Source: CAZTGZ01 sp044339595
GTDB taxonomy: Bacteria; Bacteroidota; Bacteroidia; NS11-12g; UBA9320
Direction of reading: 5' to 3'
Assembly (NCBI GenBank): GCA_044339595.1
Contig: JBIIVF010000004.1
Location: 1-47,335, forward strand
DNA length: 47,335 nt
Shown here: in pieces, positions 42,734-47,335 of the stretch
Position numbering within the stretch: position 1 is the first letter of the stretch
How the letters are laid out: each line of letters begins with the position of its first letter
Position numbers and translations under genes: made by a program
Notes under the pieces: model-generated
What the model was told of the DNA's origin: nothing
Database searches by the model: none
What the model saw: only the letters and a program-made list of their open reading frames with translations

Positions 42734-43675
42734 TTAATGCTCTGATTCAGAACCTTGTGTTTGCAGGCTAGGAACGAGCAATTCGTAGGTTTTGCCTTTC
42801 TCCATTTTTAGTTCGTATCCCATCAACCAGGGATTTAATTCTTTGAGCATCTTATAGTTGCTGTGTCGGTCTTTTGCCCAACGGGGGAGGCTTGTGATGG
42901 TGCTGTCAACCTTTACTTTGTAGGTTTCAATGGTTTTATAGAAATCGTGCGGTTTCACATGAAAGCCATAGTGATGCGGATTTTCGATGATCAGTTTCAT
43001 GGCAATAATCCTAAAATTATACCTCGAGGTTTCTGAATTCAACCACAATTGGTAATAATCCGTTTGTTCCTGACTGTTCCGGGCATTCATCACCCCTTGT
43101 ATGCCGCGGTTATAGGCCGCCGCTGCCATGGCCCAGGAACCCAATACGTCTTTAGCATGCAGCAGGTATTTACAAGCAGCTACCGTCGATTTTTCAAGAT
43201 GATAGCGTTCATCCACATCATCGTTTACTTCCAGTCCGTAAGATTGTCCTGTAGCTTTCAAAAATTGCCAGTATCCTGCAGCCCCTGAGCCCGAAACAGC
43301 ATTGGTCAGGCTACTTTCGATCACCGCTAGATATTTAAAATCATCGGGCACCTTATACGCAGCCAAAATGGGTTCCATCACCTCAAAGGCCCGTTTGGTG
43401 CGCTTGATCATCAGCAAGGTATTGCTTTGCCAATAGGTATTGATCAGCAATTCGCGATCGAGTCTTTCTCTTACTTCCGGGTCATTTAAGGGCACCTTTT
43501 CACCGGCCAGCTCCATTTCAGCGGGTAAGGGTACCGGAAAAACCTTGTAATGCCGCATCAGCTCAGCACGATTTTTCACAACTTCCGTTTCGCTGTTCGA
43601 TTGAAAGAGCAATGCCATTCCAAAACCTGCAAGTAAAAGCAACACACCCACCGGAAATACGAATTTGATTTTCAT
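42734..43675 (-). CDS. membrane-anchored lytic transglycosylase (SLT/MltD-like)
   Basis: 313 aa from the ATG at 43675; the frame is open to 43747, but a promoter -7 element lies between them. It has an N-terminal signal anchor (VFPVGVLLLLAGFGMALLF), then an SLT domain with the catalytic Glu in AVIESSLTNAVSGSGAAGYWQF, LEVNDDVDERYHLEKS and AMAAAAYNRGIQGV. It cleaves peptidoglycan to 1,6-anhydro products. No LysM repeats are seen in the ~100-residue C-terminus. Confidence 0.9.
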   Translation of the reverse strand: MKIKFVFPVGVLLLLAGFGMALLFQSNSETEVVKNRAELMRHYKVFPVPLPAEMELAGEKVPLNDPEVRERLDRELLINTYWQSNTLLMIKRTKRAFEVMEPILAAYKVPDDFKYLAVIESSLTNAVSGSGAAGYWQFLKATGQSYGLEVNDDVDERYHLEKSTVAACKYLLHAKDVLGSWAMAAAAYNRGIQGVMNARNSQEQTDYYQLWLNSETSRYNFRIIAMKLIIENPHHYGFHVKPHDFYKTIETYKVKVDSTITSLPRWAKDRHSNYKMLKELNPWLMGYELKMEKGKTYELLVPSLQTQGSESEH

Positions 43676-43725
43676 GGGTGTAAAATAGGAATTGTCGGGC
43701 AATTCTGAAACGAAATGAGAACAGA

Positions 43726-43733
43726 CAAAAATA
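43726..43733 (-). promoter_or_regulatory. -7 element for the lytic transglycosylase gene
   Basis: On the minus strand TATTTTTG matches TAnnTTTG; a TTG lies about 21 bp upstream. It supports the ATG at 43675. Confidence 0.5.
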
Positions 43734-43879
43734 TAATGGGTTTGCAATCTCCATCAACGTCTTCATTTGTGTGAACCGCGATTCACAAGATTAAATGATT
43801 CACAAGATTGATAAAAGTTGAGTGTCTAGCGTTGAGCGTTTAGCTAAACAGACTCTCAACCTTAGACTCTCAACACTTT

Positions 43880-43935
43880 CCCCTAGTACCTAGTACCTGG
43901 TACCTAGAAGCTAACGCCTAGCGCCTAATAGCTTA
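43880..43935. repeat. heptanucleotide tandem repeat, largest cluster
   Basis: Eight consecutive 7-mers in register: CCTAGTA, CCTAGTA, CCTGGTA, CCTAGAA, GCTAACG, CCTAGCG, CCTAATA, GCTTAAC. It lies in the 290-bp gap before the kinase-domain gene, which holds no other feature except a GATTCACAAGATT repeat near 43780. Confidence 0.65.
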
Positions 43936-43964
43936 ACTGCCCTTTGTTTCCGGTTGTTTCTAAC

Positions 43965-44594
43965 TCAATTGAATTTGTCAGTCAGGTAGAAAACAGTATC
44001 AATAAAGTACAGGATACCATTTCTTGTGAGCACATTTTCATCGTGCAAATCTTCAAGGATAATCCCTAAATCTTCATTTTTATAATCATTGTTTCGAGTG
44101 TTTTTGAAGCCGTTGTGCAAAAGAAAAGATTTAACTTGCTCAAGGTCCGTTGGGTCAGTGAATGTGACAAATGCTTGTTCCACGATTGCATAAAGAATGT
44201 TATCTTGTTTAGTAAATCCGACCAGTTCATAGGCTGTATCGGGAAAGAAATAATTATGCATCAAAAGATTTCGGAAATAATCTCTCCAACTAGAATAATA
44301 AATGGCATCGTTTAGTTTCAGAACATGTATTGAATCGAGCAGATATACCTTTTGTTCAGCACCTTCGCTGACATATCTGTCAAAGTCAACTTTTTTCCAA
44401 AGGTCATTTTCGGAGATAAAGATTTCTAATCTCTCTGCTTCTTGTTTTTTGACAAGCTTAGCGTCTTTAATTTCTGTGCTTGTAGACGAGCTTTTCTCAA
44501 GGTAGTTGGTGATTGTTTGGACAGTTGCTCCAAACCTAACTTCGCCCTTTCCTGAAAAGAGATTTTGTAAATCATTTTTAATATCATTATGCAA
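43965..44594 (-). CDS. polyvalent-type protein-kinase-fold domain protein
   Basis: 209 aa from a TTG at 44594; no ATG is available near the N-terminus. Residues ~78-200 have a reduced kinase fold: glycine-loop-like EGAEQKVYL (78-86), Lys93 in HVLKLND, a catalytic-loop motif EDLHDENVL (181-189) and a metal-binding Asp199 in FIDT. This matches the 'polyvalent protein kinase' domain found in phage and mobile-element polyvalent proteins, here free-standing. The N-terminal ~75 residues are unassigned. A TATCTTTG element ends 5 nt before the TTG, implying a leaderless transcript. It could act in phage-host conflict; that is inference. Confidence 0.65.
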   Translation of the reverse strand: MHNDIKNDLQNLFSGKGEVRFGATVQTITNYLEKSSSTSTEIKDAKLVKKQEAERLEIFISENDLWKKVDFDRYVSEGAEQKVYLLDSIHVLKLNDAIYYSSWRDYFRNLLMHNYFFPDTAYELVGFTKQDNILYAIVEQAFVTFTDPTDLEQVKSFLLHNGFKNTRNNDYKNEDLGIILEDLHDENVLTRNGILYFIDTVFYLTDKFN

Positions 44595-44598
44595 GACT

Positions 44599-44606
44599 CA
44601 AAGATA
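44599..44606 (-). promoter_or_regulatory. -7 element abutting the kinase-domain gene
   Basis: On the minus strand AATTGTATATCTTTG, identical over 15 bases to the element before the zeta-like gene (15254-15268). Confidence 0.5.
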
Positions 44607-44806
44607 TACAATTTTTCTGAATCTAAATTGAAATGGAGTGCGTTGAAATAACCGATAACTCATATTAAATGGCATTTTGGGTTCACAGGTGACGTTGATG
44701 GGGAATGACATACCACGCAGTTTTATTAAGTCAATACCAGTCTTAGAATGTTCTGTCTTTTGGAATGGTATAAAGACTAGATAATGGACAAAGTTCACCT
44801 AAATCA

Positions 44807-44929
44807 TTAAGAATTAAAATGCTTCAAAAAAAGAAAGATACTTGCGGTTAAAATACCCAATGCCGCAGTCCAGCTCTCAAGATTTGCCCCACCTAAGTCT
44901 TCTTCAAAAGGAATTGGATCTTTTATTCC
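44807..44929 (-). pseudogene. truncated copy of the Rhs-associated immunity-like membrane protein
   Basis: A minus-strand frame encodes KDPIPFEEDLGGANLESWTA and a hydrophobic tail ending LFLKHFNS. It matches KDPIPFDEDLTGANLEGWTG in the intact 59-aa gene at 46199-46378. Upstream an in-frame TAG and loss of the first membrane helix show the 5' half is gone. The break coincides with a hairpin sequence (44932-44996). The stretch 44607-44806 upstream of the kinase gene has no supported gene. Confidence 0.7.
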
Positions 44930-44931
44930 CT

Positions 44932-44996
44932 ATCAACGTCTCCTGCGCATTCCCCATCATCATCAAAAGCGACTTTTGTTAAGCAGGGACGTTGAT
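44932..44996. repeat. imperfect inverted repeat at the truncated-gene breakpoint
   Basis: ATCAACGTCTCCTGC (44932-44946) and GCAGGGACGTTGAT (44983-44996) pair with one bulge. A related GACGTTGATGGGGAATG occurs at 44693, and its reverse complement, in part, at about 44948. It is possibly the end of a small mobile element. Confidence 0.5.
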
Positions 44997-45036
44997 GATT
45001 CAGATTCGATAAGCAAGTCCTGTAATCGGGCCTTTT

Positions 45037-45363
45037 TTATGGAATTTGATTAAATATCTGTTCGAGTTCTTTATCGGTGAGGGTGCTTTTTTCAGACTTA
45101 TCGAATATTGTAGTGAGATAAACTTTATTGTGGACTACTTTTACGTATGTAATGACCCTAGCGCCCCCTGATTTTCCTTTTCCTTTTGATGCAATGGCCA
45201 AACGGATTTTATAAAAGTTGTTGCCAAGAGCCTTTCCCTGTTCAGGTGCATCGGTGAGTTTTTCGATAAGCCCGGCCAGGTCTTTTTTAAGTGAAGGGTA
45301 TTTTTTTGCCAGTCGCTTTGCCTGCCGGTCAAAAATCGGTATAGAAAAAATGCTATAACTCAT
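45037..45363 (-). CDS. type II toxin, RelE/ParE family
   Basis: 108 aa. IPIFDRQAKRLAKKYPSLKKDL at the start, GNNFYKIRLAIASKGKGKSGG in the middle, and VYLTTIFDKSEKSTLTDKELEQI at the end fit the RelE/ParE toxin fold, with the basic KIRLAI segment as core strand. Members either cut mRNA on the ribosome or poison gyrase; which applies is not clear. Its start overlaps the antitoxin end by 11 bp. Confidence 0.88.
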   Translation of the reverse strand: MSYSIFSIPIFDRQAKRLAKKYPSLKKDLAGLIEKLTDAPEQGKALGNNFYKIRLAIASKGKGKSGGARVITYVKVVHNKVYLTTIFDKSEKSTLTDKELEQIFNQIP

Positions 45364-45586
45364 CCAGAAGCTCTTTTGCAGGCCGAGCTTTCAATTCACC
45401 TTGCTCCACCAGTTTAAGTTCGTTTACTACTTCTTTGAGTTCCTGTAAAATCTGAACTTTGGTAGGTTCTTCATATTCCAGCGCTTCCAGGTCCTTGTAC
45501 TGTTTCTTAAGCTCCTTCCATTGGCTGATGGGGATGTAAACGCCGGTGGCTTTGCCTTTGCTGTCTTGTATTACCTGTAGTTTCAT
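45353..45586 (-). CDS. antitoxin of the RelE/ParE pair
   Basis: 77 aa. A short N-terminal beta strand region (MKLQVIQDSKGKATGVYIPISQW) is followed by a charged helical C-terminus (LKKQYKDLEALEYEEP, LQELKEVVNELKLVEQGE), typical of antitoxins that wrap their toxin. It is called from context and shape; no family name is certain. It lies 8 bp after the XRE gene and overlaps the toxin gene. Confidence 0.78.
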   Translation of the reverse strand: MKLQVIQDSKGKATGVYIPISQWKELKKQYKDLEALEYEEPTKVQILQELKEVVNELKLVEQGELKARPAKELLDEL

Positions 45587-45594
45587 ATCCGAAA

Positions 45595-45960
45595 TTATTG
45601 GGTGGCGATGTTCTGTTGAAAGAAATCCTGAAACTTCTTTTTGGTCAACATGGTATCAAGCATTTTGTAAATCATGTTCTTGTCTTCATCCTCAAGCTGT
45701 TCAATCAGCCGTATTTTTTCGGTTACGGTTTTATCTACTACTGTAACCGGGCTTGGTTGGTTGTGTTTCGGGTTCAATAGATCATCTACAGTGCCCCCGA
45801 AAATAATGGAAAGCTTCTGCAATACTTCTACAGAAGGTTCACGCTTTCCGTTTTCTATTTTGTTGTAGTTGCTTTGGTCTATGCCAATCTCAAAGGCCAC
45901 TGCCTTTTGTTGCAGCCCCTTTTCTTTGCGGACTTGCTTTATTATTTTGCCTACTGTCAT
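45595..45960 (-). CDS. XRE-family helix-turn-helix regulator
   Basis: 121 aa. The N-terminal HTH (IIKQVRKEKGLQQKAVAFEIGIDQSNYNKIENGKREPS, residues 6-43) is a classic Xre/Cro fold. The C-terminal ~50 residues (VTEKIRLIEQLEDEDKNMIYKMLDTMLTKKKF) are helical and may dimerise. It leads the three-gene toxin-antitoxin operon and probably represses it through the palindromic operator just upstream. Confidence 0.92.
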   Translation of the reverse strand: MTVGKIIKQVRKEKGLQQKAVAFEIGIDQSNYNKIENGKREPSVEVLQKLSIIFGGTVDDLLNPKHNQPSPVTVVDKTVTEKIRLIEQLEDEDKNMIYKMLDTMLTKKKFQDFFQQNIATQ

Positions 45961-45985
45961 CTATATTCAGTTTATTACAAAATTA

Positions 45986-46026
45986 GTCATTATGCCAATT
46001 ATTGGCAAAAATATAATCATAATGAC
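45986..46026 (-). promoter_or_regulatory. nested palindromic operator with -7 element upstream of the XRE gene
   Basis: The outer arms GTCATTATG (45986-45994) and CATAATGAC (46018-46026) are perfect inverted repeats. An inner palindrome TGCCAATTATTGGCA lies at 45993-46007. The minus-strand -7 element TATTTTTG (46006-46013) sits between them. This is what autoregulation by the XRE protein would look like. Confidence 0.65.
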
Positions 46027-46056
46027 CTTTTTGTGTGGTCATGCTGGAAAAAACGC

Positions 46057-46147
46057 TGAAATTGCCCCTCTTCCGGCGGAGGAAATTGCCCCCCTAAAAT
46101 TGCTGCAAATTGCCCTCCTTTCGTCGGAGGAAAATGACCCCCATTGG
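46057..46147. mobile_element. IS-end-like tandem repeats
   Basis: Four units beginning AAATTGCCC or AAATGACCC at about 24-bp spacing, interleaved with CGGCGGAGG and CGTCGGAGG. This resembles the multiple end repeats of IS21-type elements, but no transposase gene is present in the window, so it may be a solo end. Confidence 0.45.
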
Positions 46148-46198
46148 AAGTGCTTAAACTGAACGGTCTCGCCATTATTGTTCCCGGCGATGAATCAT

Positions 46199-46378
46199 CT
46201 ATTGCACAAAAAAACGATAAATCAATCCTATCCCCATCATTAGGATTATGATCGCGCCAGTCCAGCCCTCAAGATTTGCCCCAGTTAAATCTTCATCAAA
46301 TGGAATTGGATCTTTGACAAGATACCTTATATAAAACACATCAAAGCCCAACAATAGCAACCCTATGATTAAATACAT
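46199..46378 (-). CDS. 59-aa two-helix membrane protein, probable Rhs immunity protein
   Basis: ATG at 46378 directly abuts the Rhs stop codon (TAA then ATG). The product has a first hydrophobic helix (YLIIGLLLLGFDVFYI), a conserved-looking loop KDPIPFDEDLTGANLEGWTG, and a second hydrophobic helix (IIILMMGIGLIYRFFV region). It is too short for most gene callers. Immediate position after a polymorphic-toxin C-terminus is the usual place for an immunity gene. The decayed copy at 44807-44929 shows the same loop. The function is inferred from context. Confidence 0.7.
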   Translation of the reverse strand: MYLIIGLLLLGFDVFYIRYLVKDPIPFDEDLTGANLEGWTGAIIILMMGIGLIYRFFVQ

Positions 46379-47335
46379 TTAATCCTCCTTTTTATCGGTA
46401 AACTTTTCAGCTGAGTCTTTCAATCCATCAATTATTATATCCCCCATGATGTCTGTCCCCAACTTCTCTTCTTCCTTCAATCCTTTTTGAATTGCAATTT
46501 TCTTTAGCCTTTTGTCTTTAAATTCTCCCACGATCAATGCACTAGCTTTAATAGCCATCCCAGTATAATCACCTTTATCAAATGCTTTTGCAGCTCCAAT
46601 AAGTTCTGATGTATTATCCAACGCATTCCCAACCCTATATACGGCACTCCCAACAGCGGGTCCATATAAAACGGTAGCCACTAAACTTCCGGCCTTTACC
46701 CAGGTTCCTCCATCTTTTAATGTTTTTTCAGCATCATCCGTAAATTTTACAAATCCCTCTTGTCCATATATCTTATTATGATAATCGTCCAGGTCACTTC
46801 CAAATCTTTTTATCGTGTTTACAATGGAATTATCAGGCTGAATAACAGCAGTTGGGGTATAATCATATCTAATTTGTGATAACGGCCCTTGAAACTCATC
46901 TTGAATGGCAAAAGTATGAACCAAGCCGGTGCTGGGTATTTTAGAGCGATCAAGACCCATGGATGAACAGAATGAATTTACCACTTCTTCGAAATTATGG
47001 TCATCTCTGTTATACATCATGGTTATTCTGGTTCCATCGCCCATTTCTAATTGATGTACCCACACATCTTCAAGCCCATCTAAATCTATGGCTACTATGG
47101 GTTTATTTCCTGCATATGGATACGATGACAACATTGGGAATGAGTGCGCTTTTGGGTCAACACTCAAAAACTTCCCTATTCTAGGGTTGTATATTCTAAA
47201 CCCATAATCATATTGATTTCCTGCTCCACTCACCTCATCATCTTTCTCTTTTCCATTGAACCCCCACCGATATTTCTCACTCGAAAACGTCCTTTCACCC
47301 ATCAACATACCAAACGGATGTAAACAAAAACTTGG
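46379..47335 (-). CDS. Rhs repeat-associated core and toxin tip (5' part beyond the window)
   Basis: The frame is open to the right edge, where it encodes a PFGMLMGERTF segment (like the 'PFGMLMPGR' lead-in of Bacteroidota Rhs proteins), so the gene continues beyond the window. The Rhs core YRWGFNGKEKDDEVSG...YDYGFRIYNPRIGKFLSVDP is near the start. The ~230-residue C-terminus after NKPIVAIDLDG is the variable tip and contains a hydrophobic segment (VKAGSLVATVLYGPAVGSAV); no known toxin motif is recognised. It is probably a contact- or secretion-delivered effector. Confidence 0.85.
   Translation of the reverse strand, partial: PSFCLHPFGMLMGERTFSSEKYRWGFNGKEKDDEVSGAGNQYDYGFRIYNPRIGKFLSVDPKAHSFPMLSSYPYAGNKPIVAIDLDGLEDVWVHQLEMGDGTRITMMYNRDDHNFEEVVNSFCSSMGLDRSKIPSTGLVHTFAIQDEFQGPLSQIRYDYTPTAVIQPDNSIVNTIKRFGSDLDDYHNKIYGQEGFVKFTDDAEKTLKDGGTWVKAGSLVATVLYGPAVGSAVYRVGNALDNTSELIGAAKAFDKGDYTGMAIKASALIVGEFKDKRLKKIAIQKGLKEEEKLGTDIMGDIIIDGLKDSAEKFTDKKED

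Noticed and set aside
44598..44798. A 66-aa minus-strand frame between the kinase-domain gene and the immunity remnant
   Set aside because: No motif, composition unlike neighbours, and it overlaps the kinase-gene promoter; not supported as a gene.
44932..44996. Integron attC site
   Set aside because: The inverted repeat lacks the conserved GTTRRRY / RYYYAAC core pair and no integrase is present.

Overview
The window looks like a chromosomal segment of a Bacteroidota bacterium, probably on the Chitinophaga/Saprospira side rather than a gut Bacteroides; the exact lineage is inference. The grounds are: many start sites preceded by the Bacteroidota -7 element TAnnTTTG and almost no Shine-Dalgarno sequences; a DUF4249-like/TonB-dependent receptor pair; a lipoprotein FKBP pair beside an NrnA-type phosphoesterase and ndk; the small conserved protein often mislabelled 'ABC transporter ATPase'; an Rhs tip protein; and several families of dispersed intergenic repeats.

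Layout. 1-7.1 kb is one long minus-strand operon: NrnA-like phosphoesterase, lipoprotein FKBP, FKBP, rfbB, rfbA, ABC exporter, lipoprotein alpha/beta hydrolase and a MarR-type regulator cut by the window edge. Spacing is tight (4-41 bp, or overlaps). 7.2-11.1 kb holds ndk, an rRNA methyltransferase (RsmF type), a GIY-YIG nuclease gene embedded in tRNA-derived repeats, and guaB. 11.3-15.3 kb has a TPR protein, a secreted thioredoxin-like protein and a zeta-toxin-like kinase with a 48-aa partner ORF. 15.6-23.4 kb is the divergent pbpC / alpha-2-macroglobulin pair, probably a periplasmic defence and wall-repair unit. 24.7-29.0 kb is a two-gene NAD-dependent formate dehydrogenase: a NuoE-NuoF fusion and a catalytic molybdenum subunit.

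29.5-34.4 kb is an AT-rich three-gene cluster (unknown lipoprotein, DUF4249-like lipoprotein, TonB-dependent receptor). It is flanked on both sides by the same composite repeat, which suggests acquisition or rearrangement as a block. 34.7-39.3 kb is a seven-gene minus-strand operon combining Hdr/DsrM-like iron-sulfur electron-transfer proteins with a HAD phosphatase, an Mpo1-like membrane protein and tsaB. tRNA-Phe lies at 39.5 kb with a near-perfect promoter and a terminator. 39.6-40.4 kb is a repeat-filled gap. 40.4-43.7 kb carries a nucleoid-associated protein, YebC, a DUF2795 protein and a lytic transglycosylase.

43.8-47.3 kb is an accessory island: a polyvalent-type kinase domain protein, a truncated immunity-like gene, a RelE/ParE-type toxin-antitoxin pair led by an XRE regulator with a palindromic operator, IS-end-like repeats, and an Rhs tip with an abutting 59-aa two-helix membrane protein that is the probable immunity protein. 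No CRISPR array was seen. The most unusual signals are the GIY-YIG gene bracketed by tRNA 3'-end-like repeats, the intact and decayed copies of the Rhs immunity-like gene, a heptanucleotide repeat family at gene 3' ends, and several genes whose stop codon lies inside a repeat.
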